Assembly: GCA_028023455.1 (NCBI GenBank)
Contig: JAQFVV010006221.1
Location: 8,229,011-8,293,010 of the forward strand
Reading direction: 5' to 3'
Length of the DNA: 64,000 bases
Origin: Epiperipatus broadwayi
Taxonomy: Eukaryota; Onychophora; Udeonychophora; Euonychophora; Peripatidae
Shown: in pieces, positions 24,084 to 37,100 of the stretch
Layout of the letters: every line of letters starts with the position of its first letter
How positions within the stretch are numbered: the stretch's first letter is position 1
Program-made: the position numbers and the translations under genes
Notes under the pieces: generated by a model
What the model saw: the letters and a program-made list of their open reading frames with translations, nothing else
Database searches by the model: none
Told to the model about the DNA's origin: nothing

Positions 24084-24456
24084 TAAACATCACATGACCA
24101 CCACTTCTTATGCTTGTGTATAACTGTTTTAAAACAGGCAAAACTCACTATACGTATTGCCACACACAGCAAGCTAGAATAATTAATGGATGCCAGAAGG
24201 CTCCTGCATAAAATCCCCATCTAGTGCCTACTCATCCAATATCCCCGGACTAGTTTCTGACTTGTGGCCTTTGTCAGTGAGGTACAGTGCTCTCAGATCC
24301 AAAGCTCCTCACTGACAAAGGCCACAAGCCAGAAACTAGTCTGGGGATATTGGATGAGTATGCACTAGATGGGGATTTTATGCACAAGCCTTCTGGCATC
24401 CATTGATTACTCTAGCTTGCTGTGTGTGGCAATACGTATAGTGAGTTTTGCTTGTT
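24084..24456. mobile_element. Penelope terminal repeats as a palindromic insertion
   Basis: A 373-bp insertion with a 13-bp target-site duplication TTGATATTAACAA (24071-24083 and 24457-24469). It consists of two terminal repeats head to head: left arm on the minus strand from about 24296 down to 24171, right arm on the + strand 24301-24450. The arms are about 150 bp, nearly identical, and separated by about 24 nt. There is no RT. Both arms carry CTGACAA where the ribozyme core should be CTGATGA, so the change predates or accompanied the inverted duplication. Confidence 0.8.
24299..24353 (+). ncRNA. Hammerhead-like motif with mutated core
   Basis: Stem I (CCTCA/TGGGG and CCAA/TTGG), stem II GGC/GCC, GAAA and the palindrome ACTAGT followed by C are all present. 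The core reads CTGACAA. A mirrored copy with the same core change lies on the minus strand at about 24236-24290. The core change should abolish cleavage. Confidence 0.55.
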
Positions 24457-24716
24457 TTGATATTAACAAATAATGAATTTTTAAAAAACAATAAATTTGA
24501 AAGCATGCACGTATATAATTTTTATGTGCTGTTATTTTTAAAATGTTGATGGAATTGTTGGTATTTTTTCTTTAGAAATGTAAATAGAAGCATTAATAAG
24601 TATATAACATCTCAATCCCTTGGATTTGATTTCATAAAATTTCACCAATATATACACAGTCGTTTAATTTCTTATTTGGATATAAGCTTTAAATTAAACA
24701 TGTGAAAATACTTTGG

Positions 24717-24930
24717 ACTATTTCCCTCATTTATCAGTAAATGTCGAATGTGTAGAAAATTTTAAACTTTATTTAAACTTTTCAAATACAAACAACTTGT
24801 TAGTAATAACACACAAATAGATAAAAAAAGGTTAGTATTGCTAACAAGTTGTCTGTATTTGAAAAGTTTAAAATTTCCTATACATTCAGCATTTACTGAT
24901 AGATGATGGAGATAGTTCAACATATTTTTG
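24717..24930. repeat. Foldback repeat, about 85-bp arms
   Basis: Left arm 24717-24820 and right arm 24836-24925 are inverted copies: TCAGTAAATG, ATTTTAAACTT and ACAACTTGTTAG occur on opposite strands in mirrored order. The outer end, GGACTATTTCCCTCAT, matches that of the inverted repeat at 5341, and the right flank has ACTTTCAGGAAAA like the tail at 5858. It is therefore probably a rearranged member of the same tRNA-headed family. Confidence 0.7.
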
Positions 24931-24974
24931 CATCTAATGTACAATCATCTCAAACTTTCAGGAAAATATTAATA

Positions 24975-25172
24975 GTTCAATGTATATGTAGACAAAGGGA
25001 GTAAATTACTCTTCCTCAGGCTATGAATTAAAAGAACTCTAAATATTAAACAAAGGGTCAAAAATAGAATGAATCCACCTATTCTTGTAGTTCTGATGTT
25101 TATAAACATACTGTTGTCAAGACTGTTGGTAATGCAGACTGAAATTAATTTATCAGCCAGATAAAATGACAC
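24975..25172 (+). repeat. Dispersed repeat (direct copy of 25296-25560)
   Basis: The block AGGCTATGAATTAAAAG followed by TGATGTTTATAA and CTGTTGGTAAT recurs at 25330-25560, where it is interrupted by a SINE. This copy is uninterrupted and shows the pre-insertion state. No coding content recognised. Confidence 0.7.
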
Positions 25173-25231
25173 TTAGGAGTTATTAAACTCATAATCAATT
25201 TTGCAAAGCTGGAAACCGAATCTCACTTTTA

Positions 25232-25785
25232 ACAGCTTGATTGTAATAATTAAATAAGATTTAATATGCAAATTTGAAATTAAATATAGACAAATGTATT
25301 TACAAACAAAGGGAGTAAATCACCTTTCCCCAGGCTATGAATTAAAAGCACTTTAAATATTGTACAAAGAATCAAGAACAGAATGAATTCTCTAGCCGAG
25401 AGGTCATCGCACCTGCCTTGCAAGCAAGAAGTTGGTTGCAGACAGGTGTGGGTTCACGTCCTGGCCGATGCTATGACATATGAAAAAAAAATTCTCTATT
25501 CACGTAGCTCTGATGTTTATAAGCATATTTTTGTTAACACTGTTGGTAATTCAGAATAAATTTTTCTCATGTGTCATAGCATCAGCTGTGGAGAGAACCC
25601 GCTAACCTGGTACAACTGCTTGTAACAGCTGTTGCTCCTTAGTTCAATTTTTAGAGTACTTTTAATTCATAGCCTGAGAGAGAGGGAGAGAGTCATTTAC
25701 TCCATTTCTTTACATATATATATTGAACTATGTTTAATTTAAAGTTTATATTAAATCTTACTTAATTATTACAATGTTAGTCATG
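25232..25785. repeat. Inverted repeat, about 140-bp arms, with SINE in the loop
   Basis: The left arm (25232-25375; TGTAATAATTAAATAAGATT ... GGCTATGAATTAAAAG) is mirrored by the right arm (25640-25785). A SINE copy and a minus-strand SINE tail (GATGCTATGACACATGAG, 25565-25590) lie between them. Confidence 0.7.
25394..25489 (+). mobile_element. tRNA-derived SINE (Leu/Ser-like head)
   Basis: Box A-like TAGCCGAGAGGT at the start, box B-like GGTTCACGTCC, tail GATGCTATGACATATG plus A-run. Flanked by an 8-bp target-site duplication AATTCTCT (25386-25393 and 25490-25497). The empty site can be seen in the related repeat at 24975-25172. The extreme 5' bases present in the copies at 26970 and 42618 are missing, so it is slightly 5' truncated. 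Confidence 0.8.
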
Positions 25786-25797
25786 CATAAATGAGAA

Positions 25798-26957
25798 CAA
25801 ACATACAGAATAACCTTACTAATAAAATAGTAAACATTATCAATTCACTATCAAAAGCATACCTCTCTCTATGCAAAGACTTCATTATACAATATGCTAA
25901 TCATGATGAGAGTGATGTATTACACCCTTATAATAAAGTCTATTAAGAAATGTATTAACTTTATCCATACCCATCTTAGAAAATTTCTCTGGGATAGAAA
26001 AAAAATGTGTCAATTTCAATAGGAAGGCTTCAATGTTCTTCATCACATTGGCCTTGGTCTGCATTCAATAAACTCTATCACTTAACATCATCCCAGCATC
26101 TGCTAGATTATTTCTTTATCTTGAAATAGGTTTTGAAATCACACTAACAGACAAACCAACTCCAATTACTGGTTATTTAAAATTACTTAGAGTCATTTTT
26201 TGAAATACAGAATCTTGTTTACTCCCTTCCAAAAATATATATATCATTATTTGAAAGTATATTCATTACTTTACCCAGTCACAAATTATCAAGAAAAATC
26301 CACACTTAACTTGATATATAAGCAACTATAGCACAGATTTAGATATTGGTCACTTTAACCTAAGTTCTTTGATTTCCTGGTAAAAATGAATTTGGAAGCT
26401 TTACCTATCAAATATTTTTATAAATATAAAAGACACATTTATATATATGAAGATTACTGAAATCTTACAAAAAAGAATAAAAAAGACAATCTCACATTTT
26501 TCTTTTGTCCCAGTCTTGATAAGGTCAGAGCTGAGAAAAATATAGATATTAAATATCTCTTTGAAAACTTTGGTAAAAGCTTTTTTTGACATCTATGTGC
26601 CAGCATTTTTGTACTATATGCAATATGGTATATAAGATGCATATTTGTTTAGAATAACAACCCAAGAATATACCCAAATGCATTTAGAGATAAGATTGAA
26701 ATAATAAGAAAAAGCGATAAGAAAGTTGCTGAATACAAGATTCAAAACTATAACACGGCACCTATGCTTCATTTAAAAATTAAATAATTTATGTATATAT
26801 TTAATTATTACTGTGACCACATATAATCTCCACTATAATTCTGCATCTGTGTAATAACTTAAGACTTTTGTTCTTTTTTTAATTGTATTTTTAATATTGG
26901 ATGTTACAAGTGGACAAAGGGAAAAATGTAAACAAATGTAATCAATATTTTTTTGTC
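25798..26957. other. Unassigned AT-rich sequence
   Basis: No gene, tRNA-like element or repeat partner recognised. Frames of 62-63 codons on the minus strand around 26401-26642 are chance-like. Confidence 0.4.
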
Positions 26958-26969
26958 AAAGAAGGTGTT

Positions 26970-27072
26970 TGTCTTGCGTTGTTAGCCGAGAGGTATCGCA
27001 GCCGCCATGCAAGCAAGTAGTTGGTTGCAGACGGGTGTGGGTTCGCGTCCCGGCAGATGCTATGACATATGA
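26970..27072 (+). mobile_element. tRNA-derived SINE (Leu/Ser-like head), full length
   Basis: About 103 bp: GTCTTGCGTTGTTAGCCGAG at the start, box A-like TTAGCCGAGAGGT, box B-like GGTTCGCGTCCCGGC, and unit tail GATGCTATGACATATG with a short A-run. A 12-bp target-site duplication AAAGAAGGTGTT lies at 26958-26969 and 27073-27084. In box B the usual A of GGTTCGA is C in all copies that keep it intact. Octopus genomes are known to hold several tRNA-derived SINE families; I cannot say which named family this is. Confidence 0.88.
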
Positions 27073-27084
27073 AAAGAAGGTGTT

Positions 27085-28034
27085 AAAATTAAGTAGTGTC
27101 TTCTGCCTTGCATAACTGATTATGAGTTTACGATGCCAAAAATCTTTACCTTAGAGCCAATCTACTTAGTGCAATATACCTGAGCCTAATTTTCCATTTG
27201 CCAAACTTTTTTTTTAAATGTGGTTTCTTTGTTTTATATCATGTCTCATTTTATAGCAATAGTATAGTTTTGATGGATCTTTTACTGGAGACAATTCAGA
27301 CATTTTTTAAAATTCATATTTTGGAAAAAACAACAACAACTTTAATCTTCTAGCTTTTCTTTACTTCATATAAAATAAACAAATAATCCTGTTTATTATT
27401 TTTTTAAAATATGCCAATTTTAGCATTTATATTTTCTGCCCAATAAAACAGCATTTATATTCCTTTTCACATAATACACATTCTACATTAAAAATTGTAC
27501 TTTTTGGGCAACACACACAAAGACCTTAACTTGAAACGTTACATATGTATAAAACAACGTAATAACAAAATTGAGTGAAGTAAGCTAAGTTGGATTACAA
27601 CTTATGATTCAAATTTGGATGGTGAACTTAAGGTTAACAAAAAAGATTTTATTCATAATGGTTTTCTTAAAAGAGTAAAAAGAAATTACACACACACACA
27701 CACAATATAATGCTAATGAATCTAATATTAAAAAAATATTTCTCGAGCTGAATGTAAAGTAAAATTTTATTCTACATCTGATATTTGTCGAATTACTTCC
27801 TACACCCCCCTCCTCTAAAATATACTTCTGTTTAAAAATTATACATGTAGAGAATTTTCATATAGTAAAATGTAATATATGTATCTATGCATCCCTATAG
27901 CCATACGTACACATGCTATCGTATTTACACATACAAAAATGAGAACAAATAAAGAAGTTTAATAAAATATTATGTACCATCACCAGATGATATTCGTAGA
28001 TAGAGTGCATGATGGAAATAAAGAACATTTCTAC
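27085..28034. other. GALNT downstream sequence or 3' intron, nothing recognised
   Basis: Contains a (CA)n tract near 27691-27704. If the GALNT gene continues to lower coordinates this is intronic. No exon for the second or third lectin repeat was found here. Confidence 0.4.
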
Positions 28035-28145
28035 CTGATTTCCTCCTTGCAGGTGGCATGGATATAAAATCACTGGGAACTCTTTATCCATATCTGGAAT
28101 GGATGCATCCAGACACACATTGGCTTGCACATCCATGTTTCGTAC
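28035..28145 (-). CDS. GALNT lectin-domain alternative exon A (acidic form)
   Basis: The 111-bp exon has acceptor AG at 28147-28146 and donor GT at 28034-28033. It encodes 37 residues starting [13 protein letters not shown] and ending [10 protein letters not shown], the first (alpha) repeat of a ricin-type beta-trefoil with its CLD and GGNQ signatures. Counting residues gives five Asp/Glu against two Arg/Lys, net about -3. It is a paralogue of the exon at 28204-28314, in the same phase and of identical length. Use of either exon would leave the frame intact. Because it is the downstream member of the pair in transcription order, skipping or inclusion would depend on competition with exon B. 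Confidence 0.9.
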
Positions 28146-31100
28146 CTAATATAAAATGTGATGATTATTATAAAACAAAAAGTTACTATGCATAAATATT
28201 TACCTGATTTCCACCTTGCCGATGACAAGGGTAAAGACCCACAGGCTTGTGCAAATCTTGTTTGTGGGTAGGGCTATCAAGGCACATGTTGGCGCCATTG
28301 CCTAGGTTACGTACCTACATGTAGCATTGAGGAAATGAGTAGGTTAGTGGCTTGCATAAGAAATAAATCACATGCAATAGAAGTGACAAAGCAATAAAAA
28401 ATAAAATGTGCAGTGCTACAATATAGTAATAAGTATTTTATTTTTACACTAAATTATCAGATTAGTGCTAAAACACTATTTAGAATAATATACTGCAAAC
28501 AGAAAAATATGGGTAAAAAAAATAAAAATATTACTTTAAATAATGTCAGGAAAAAAATGACTCAACTTATTAAAAACATACTAAACTACACACACATACT
28601 ATCACATATCAAACATACACGTAAGTGTGACCACATAGCCAAAATATACACATGTATCAAAACTGTTTGAAGTTCAGACATATTTATTCACAGAGGGTGA
28701 TGCTAAAATATAATGATTGGGAGGATGATTTGAATGTTTTTTATTTAATATTCAGCTAGCGATAAGCACTGAAATATTTTCTAATATATATATAAATTTC
28801 AGTAGACATTTTTATCCCCTAAAATATAGATTAACAATGTTAAAAAACAAATTATACAGACAAAAAGAAACTAAGTGTTTAACTGGAATAATAATATTGC
28901 AATATATAAAAATATAGTTAGTTAAAAAAAAAAATCAATACCTCCAAACATAATGTTAACAACTACGACTTAAAAAAATCTCATTATTTATTTATATTTA
29001 AAAATATAAAGTGAAAATTATGAAGAAAAGAACTATTTTATCTATTTCCATAGCAACTCAATGACAACTTGAAAGAAGATAAAATTCAATAGCAGATTAC
29101 TTAGATCTTGCAAAATAAAGAATAGCACTAAAAAATAATAATAATAATAATAAAAGAGTTTAAAAGAATGATATGAGATAACATAAAATTTATAGTTAAT
29201 ATTTTTTTCCCCAAAATAAAAATGTTTTAACAAAGTTGAAAATACTGCTTCGGACATTCTATTAACATATATATATATTCTTAGAACATAATGTTTTTTA
29301 TATAAGGTAACAGTTTGAAATAGTTGACTACAAGGAAAAGGTCCTTAGAACAAGCCTCCAAAAAATAGGGCTTGCATACTAGATTTTCCAAATGCTAGTG
29401 ATGAGAATTCAAAGGATATCTTTTTTGTTTTTATAAAATAAACTTTATATAAATTAGTGAATGTTAGAATATAAATACTCATATAGTTGTTTTTGAGGTA
29501 TTTTGTGGATTAAAATGAGAAGCTAAAGGAGTGAAAGTAAATGGAGATTATTTAAGTCATTTAGATTTTGCAGATGATGTAGTTATTTTTACAAATAATG
29601 CTTCAGAGCTTCAGGAAAGGTTGCAAGTTATCACATAAAAGTAGGAAAGTAGGACTAAAGTAATGTTCAATAGACTTTTTTCACAAAATGAAAATAAAGA
29701 TCAATTATGATGAGTTAGAAGAAGTTAGCAGTTACAAATACCTTGGTCATATTATTAATACAGATGGAAACATAATGGATGAAATTAATCATAGAATTAA
29801 ACTTGGATGGAGTGCTTTTGGTAGAAATAACTTGATACTAAAATGAAATATGCCTATGTGTTTGAAAAAGGTTTTTAATAAATGTGTTTTACCAGTTCTT
29901 ACTTATGGATCTGAGACTTGAACACTTAACGGAAAAGCAATATAGAGACTTCAGACCACTCAAAGAAGTATGTAGAAATGCATGTTATAAGTAACCAGAA
30001 GAGATCGAAAATGTATTACACGAGTAAGAGAACAAACAGGTGTTATTGACATCATTGAAAGAATTAAGACTGAAGTGGAGTTGGGTTGGATATATTGCTA
30101 GAAGCGATGATAATAGATTGGTAGTTGAAATCTTAAACTGGATTCCAGGAGATTGTAAAAGATACAGAAAGAGACAACTTGTAAGATGAATGGATGAAAT
30201 AAAAAAGTGTGCAGGGGGATGTCGAGAAGAGAGACTAGAGACTAAAAAATATGGACTGAACTTGGAGAGACCTGCATCCTGCAGTGGATTGATAATGGTT
30301 AATGATGATGATGATATTAATATTTAATTGAGTTTAATGGTTGATATCTGGAATAGAAGTTATATAATCTTTAGCTTAATTAATGATTAGTAATAATTTA
30401 TTAATGTATTTATCTGAAATGGATGGTATCAAAGTTAAGATAAGCAGAAAGTTTCACACTTATAAAATAAATTGTAACAATATAATTTATACAATGAAGA
30501 AAAGGTTTAAAGCAGGCTTACAGTATCAATATTACTAATACAAAATGCAAATTTTTAATAAAATAGTTCACAAATTAACTGTTCATGTTCATGATTAATT
30601 TAAATAAAAAATTTAAACTCACCAATACCAAGTGATTATATTAATATTATTGAATTTACAATAGATGAATGTTTCATCCATCACAGATGTAACGAAAACC
30701 TAAAAAAATGACATGGCTCAGATTTAGTTTATTAGGCGCAATGCTATATTATTCTTATTGATAAAAATATAAATTTTTCCATGGATAGTTTTTATTTTAT
30801 ACAAATTGGATTCATTATTAAAAAAAGTTTCCAAATTACAATCTTCAAAATGCTCTAATTCTAAAATAATGCAATTTTGATGTTAACTGCTAAATCATCA
30901 ATATGCTTGTGTATACAATGCTTTTTACATTGCATCTTAAAAAATTAACATATGAAAGGAAAAATAACATTATAATAAAAGCTTCTATTTATTTATAAGA
31001 AAATATAAATTTTGACCACTTTTCCACAAATACTTAGGTAATAAAGAAGACAAATTGCAAAATTATATAAAACCACAAAAAGCCAAAATTTATTGAGTTA

Positions 31101-34100
31101 TGCAATTCTTGGTATATAAGTATAATAAATGGAAATTCAATTGCTTTTAAAAAAGATAGTGATATCTCAAATAAATTTTGTTATAATATAGTTAATTTAT
31201 CATTCTTGTGAGTTTATCAGATTACAAACAATTCAATAATAAATTTCCATTTCTCTTTAACAATTACAAACCTCTCATTTCTTCAAAATATCAGAAATAT
31301 GCAATGAGATTAAACAGAAGAAACTAATTCTTTTTTTTTTTTTGTAATTATTATATCCATGACAAATACCAAACTCAATAATACCATTGAAAGTTATTTA
31401 ATTTCTTACTTTAGTACAAGAATTTTTATCAACTAAAATGTAATATCTGCATGTGGAGATATTCACATCAACTGTAAAAACACAACAATAGCAATACTCT
31501 TATGCTGTTCATTTGTGTACATGTCTTAATACAACACATTTACACATATTCTTTTATTAATACTTATTAATAAATTATAACTTATATAGTCACAAAGTAA
31601 AAGTTACTAGATAAATTCTTAATTTTTTATGAAAAAAAAATTAAAAAAGACTTTTAAAGTATTATCAATTTAAAAATATTATTAAAAAAAATGTAAAATT
31701 AACAAAAAACAATAACTGACCATACATCATTATAAAATACTCATATGTAGCTGGAAACTTTAACAACATTAAATGCAAATGTTGATTATTAATTTTAATA
31801 AATATTAAATGCATATATTCTATATTTTTATGTAATAAATACAAGTTTGATGAATAGTTTTCCATTCTTTTTTTCTTTTCTGGAAGTGACTTTTAAAAAT
31901 TAAACTATTGCAAATTTCATATCAGCTGATTTAAAGACATACCTCTAGCAGTTAGCTAGCCTGGCGTGATTTTTTTGCTAATACAAATAAATAAGCAGTT
32001 ATATATATATTATTTTTAGTGCATTATGTATACTCTTCAATCAAAAATAAAAGTTACATCATCCATCTTTTGATTTAAATTGAGTCATTAGAACTTATCT
32101 GACCAATCAATTACTAACAAATAAGTACTGAAAAAATCATCATCTTATCTGAGAATTCTTTAGCTATCTGAAATAAATATATAAAAAAAGGACTAATTCC
32201 ACTCTACTCTTAAAAGTTTAGACTGAATTTATAAATTCCTAAAGTATTTTATATATTAAGAGTACATTAAATAAAGTAACAGTAAATAAGAATATAGTCT
32301 CTTAATATTTTTAAAAGGTATAGCATTTAGACAGATAATTTATATAAACAATTAAAAATTAAATATTGATTTAAATACATTTTAAATATACGTGATGAAA
32401 GTTTGGAAATTTTTACGATTTTGAATAGATCAATATATTTTATTAGTTGGAATTTTTAGAAAAGCAAATTAATAAATGAATAAATATTATATAATAATAC
32501 AATAACATAATCATTCAATACCTACAAGTTTACCAACCAACATCTTTTATCTAATAATTTCTATTTGCAGTATAAAAATATTGTGAAAAAAATACCATTT
32601 TACTGCAGACCAACACCAGATATAAGAATTGTTATGTTAAACAAAATACAAACAATAATAGAAGAAGTGTACAAATATAATACTAAAGAACAATAAAAAA
32701 GTGTAAAAAGCTGTTAGCAAATGCTACATGTAGTATACTTAAAGCATAATAAAAATTCAATATGATAAGGTGGCAATTTCTATCACATAAAATGCAAAGA
32801 TTTGTTTAAAAAATGATATTGATTAAAATAATGTAAAAACACCAGAATCTAATATTATAACACTTCTAATAAATAACACAAATATAGTAAATAAATGTCT
32901 ACTAACGTGACTGCAAAATCATGCAGATATTTACGTATACTATATATAATATTTATGCCTCTCAGATCATTTTTTTAAAAACAAAACCAAAATATTAATG
33001 ACTGATATGTTACCAAATGATAAACTGCCACATCATCTTTTTAAAAAAATTAAATAAAGGTATTATAACGAGTGTTGCAAATACAGCTGCTTCTTTATTT
33101 ATATTCAAATACCACTTAACTTTTATTAAATCACTCCCCTGTAGTAGTTAGTATAATGAATCCAGTGATGCAAGTTATTGGGTCGAAGATCGACCACTAA
33201 TTTTCAAGTTTTGGTGACATATTATTTTCCACACAATATGCCATTATTTTTTAATGCAAATATTTCTTTCAGATATTAATTTTTCAAATACATTTAAAAT
33301 TTTTAAAATAATAATGTAATATATATATATATATGCGTAAATAATTTTATGGCTGATCAAAAAATAATGGTAGAAATATAAATCTATTTCACGAAAATAG
33401 TAATATATTTAGATGTATTTGTTCCGTGAAATGGATATATAGTTATCTTATAATTAATACCGTAGCAGCACAGTATTATAAAACAGCCAAGAGGATGGTG
33501 AAGTTATCTGTCCATTCCTCTCCTCTTAGATGACATAGGGAAGACACATATTTTATAGCATCTGGCAAAACAGATCCATCAGTATGTAAAAGATCCAGCT
33601 TTCCCCTTTTTACTATGCAATACATGGATTCCATGAACAACTTTCATTCAGTAAGTAAAACAGCTTGAAATATCTGGATCTTCATCAGGGTTGATAGTTC
33701 AATATATTGTTCCGGTCAGTTTCGATATCACTCACATTTTATATCTCTTTGAACTTCTTTATCATATCTACACAGTACATATTATTATTATTATTACGCA
33801 CAAACTCCTTTTGTACGGCCAGCTAGCTCACTGAGATTTACATGAGAAACCCGGATAAATTACTTAAAACTACTATCGTCACATATCTTTACTTTACTAA
33901 TGGAATTTATAGATAAATGAATAAGCAAACTCATAAATAAATTGTCTAACTAGGATAAGAATTTAATAAGTATGTGTGTTTAAGCCATCAAATTAGCAAT
34001 ACAATATCTGGGGTTAATAATAATAATAAAAGTAATATGGAGTACAGGTTTGTTTTACAATACTGTTTAATATAATTAAATAAATGGTTAACATAATAGA

Positions 34101-37100
34101 GCTACTTTCCTTACTAGTTTCTAATATTTGGAAAACATTATTCAACATTAATTAAATGCTTCGTTCAATATAGGCAGGGAAGATCTACATGCCAATGAGG
34201 TAGTGATCTGTAAACTATATATAACTCATTGCTATTAGATGCACTAATTTATTAATAAAATTAATATTTTATAAACACAAAATAATATCTTTCACAAATA
34301 TTTGATTTATACGTCTACAATATGGTCTTTTAATTATATAATGCTTTAATGTGGACTGACTAACAAATAAATCAATAATTAAAACATGGGTTTTCTATAA
34401 TGCATTTTGTATAAAATATTGCGTACGTTGAGGAATTCGCTGTTAAAAGGGAATCGCTATAAATCAAGCGAGTTATCGATGTTAAAAGGGATAACTAAAC
34501 AAATAATAAATTACTTTGATTTTGATATATCTCACTTCGCCACGACTTAGAGGCAACTTTAAAAGAAATATGTAGATCTTGAGAACGAAAGCAGTACTGA
34601 CATGGCAGGAATAAAAACATTGATAAGATTGGTACAAATTTCGCCATTATATTTGAAGAACAAAATGGTCACTCTGCATTTTCGCAGATTGCAACCTGGA
34701 GAGAGAGCGAGCTTCCTCGGACATAAGGAGAAATGAGGCCGGGCCTTTTACCCTTGAGCCTTACTGTCCGACGATGAGGAGGATCCTGAACAATTGAAAT
34801 CCGCATTATTAGCTTAGATTTCCTAAAATACATATATTAAAACAATAGCGAGTTCATTTGACTTAGAATAATTTGCTTATGTCAGCAATGCTTATATTAA
34901 TGGAGTAGACGCTTTATTCATGTCCATTATTTAAATAAAGTAATTGCCAAAGCGTAGTGACTTGAACTTTTTTCAAAATCAAATTGGAATAAAACAATCA
35001 CGATTATAATGTCGTACTAAATAACAATAAAAGTAATTACTCCCTTTTATTTAGAGATTTCCCAAATGCAAATTTCATTGAAAACCCTCTTTAATATCTC
35101 ATCAAAGCACACTAAAATCTATTGCGATAAATATTCATTTCTTTCTCACAAACTCGAATTAGTGCTCTAATGATTATGAAGTATAGGTATTATAGGATTA
35201 TGTTTAATAAAGTAATTCCAACTCGGTGAATAAAAATGAGCTAAACAAATACTCACTTATTTAGGAGAGTGTTAGATAGACCAATCAATCACGGGATGAT
35301 TGAAAATTTTTAAGGAAGGTTTCAATTCACCGAATTAGATTTATTGGCACATAAATACTTACATATTTTAAATCATAAATTAATAAATAATAGGAAACCG
35401 CCATAAGAAAAGAAATATGAAATAAAAGGCATTTTTAAGAGAAACTAGTAAAGTTGAATTAATCTTATAGAGCTCAGCAATGACAAAAGTAAAATTACAA
35501 AAGATATATAAGTATTACATATATTACAAAATGTGTTTATCTAGAATAGGGTGGCAATATTTAATTAATGATGTTACGAAAGCCATTTAAAACAAGAAAA
35601 GCGAATTATATATCTTAGAAAGAATTCTTTTGGTGGTAATATTACCTTCCAACAAGTCCTTTCACGCGTAGACTTCATGACTGCTTGCAAGTTCTTTTTG
35701 GAGAGTGAAATGAGGCACTTTTCCATGGATGAAATAGCTAGCTATTTTTTTATTATTCAGCAAAGTTCATTCACCAATAGTTCTCTTTATGATTTCAGGA
35801 GGTATTAGATGGTTTTACAGTAGCATACTGATGTTACCGGGAAAGGCTCGGGGTACGTCTATGCACCCCGACCTTAGCCTACATTTTTGCGTACATTAAA
35901 TCATAAAATATACCGACATAGATTCGAGCTGCAACTCATTCACTATAGTAATCTGATCCTTATCAATCCCTTTTGGGAGGTATTTATACTATTTTAGCCA
36001 TTGCTCCAGAATATTCTATCTGCATTGTTCTGTCCATTCATTTAAAATAATTTGCTCTATTGTGATTCTAAGATACACTCTTCTGATAAATCTTTTGAGT
36101 CTTTTGTTACAAATCCATTCTTAGTTCGCAAATGGATTACTAAGATAAAATAAAATTAATTTAAGATAAGTCCCTTTCTTTCCATTCATAAATAAAAGTA
36201 AATCCATTACCCTTTGTTGAGTAACCTACGTGACTTTCCAGATTTATCCAAAAGAATGTGACTTTTAATCACTAAAATTGAATAGAAAATATAAAAGTAA
36301 TTTTTAAGCAAATCTATTTAACGGACTTTACTATTAATATTTAAAATACGCACATATATATAATATCCACACACAAAAATATGTAATAAATAATTCTTAT
36401 TTTATTAGAATTAACATTATTTAAACCTTATTATAGAAATTAAAGTAAAATTAAAACATTCATTATTAAATGAATATAACAAGGCTAAAGAAAGAAAAAT
36501 AGACTTGTTCCGTGTATGAATATAAACTATCCATTAAACAAATTTACTATTAAAAAGATAGAGATCAGGTTTGATCTCAGGTTAGTGCTAAATAAGTCAT
36601 GAAACTTGGATCGAGTTTGGATCCAATCGTTTCAATATTGTAATGGTACATATATGCATTACATTAATTTAAAACGAAAATAAAAGGGCAAAATCTCAAA
36701 TAAAATTGTTTTTTTTTTTAAAAACAACAACACTAAAAGCCAAAATTAAAAGAGTTACGATAACATATATATTGTTGCACAGATGGGAAACTTTAAAACT
36801 ATTTTTTTTTTTTTTTAAAAAAAGTATTTGAAAGTATTTTTTTTTAAAAAGTAAAGATATAAAGATTAATATTTTTGAAAATATAAATAAATGTCAATTT
36901 TTATCATCTTAGAAAATGGAAATGATTGTTCTAAAGCACACTAGCCCTTGCGGCACTCGAATAATTAAATGGTCAGATAAGAGAATAAAAAGAAATTAAA
37001 TGACCAATGTAAGCATGAAGCCACAGTATGGACCATAAATGGATTATTATTGTTGTTGTCTTAGAGCTGACTTTTAATTTATGTATGAACTGTAGCTGTA

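Noticed and set aside
33640-33700. CTGATGAAGATCC on the minus strand as a hammerhead
   Set aside because: No GAAA box in place and no palindromic or paired stem III.
34602-34815. Selenoprotein-like frame with two in-frame TGA codons
   Set aside because: Reading through both TGA is possible, but there is no recognised protein family and I cannot show a SECIS element. Competing frames are equally coding-like.
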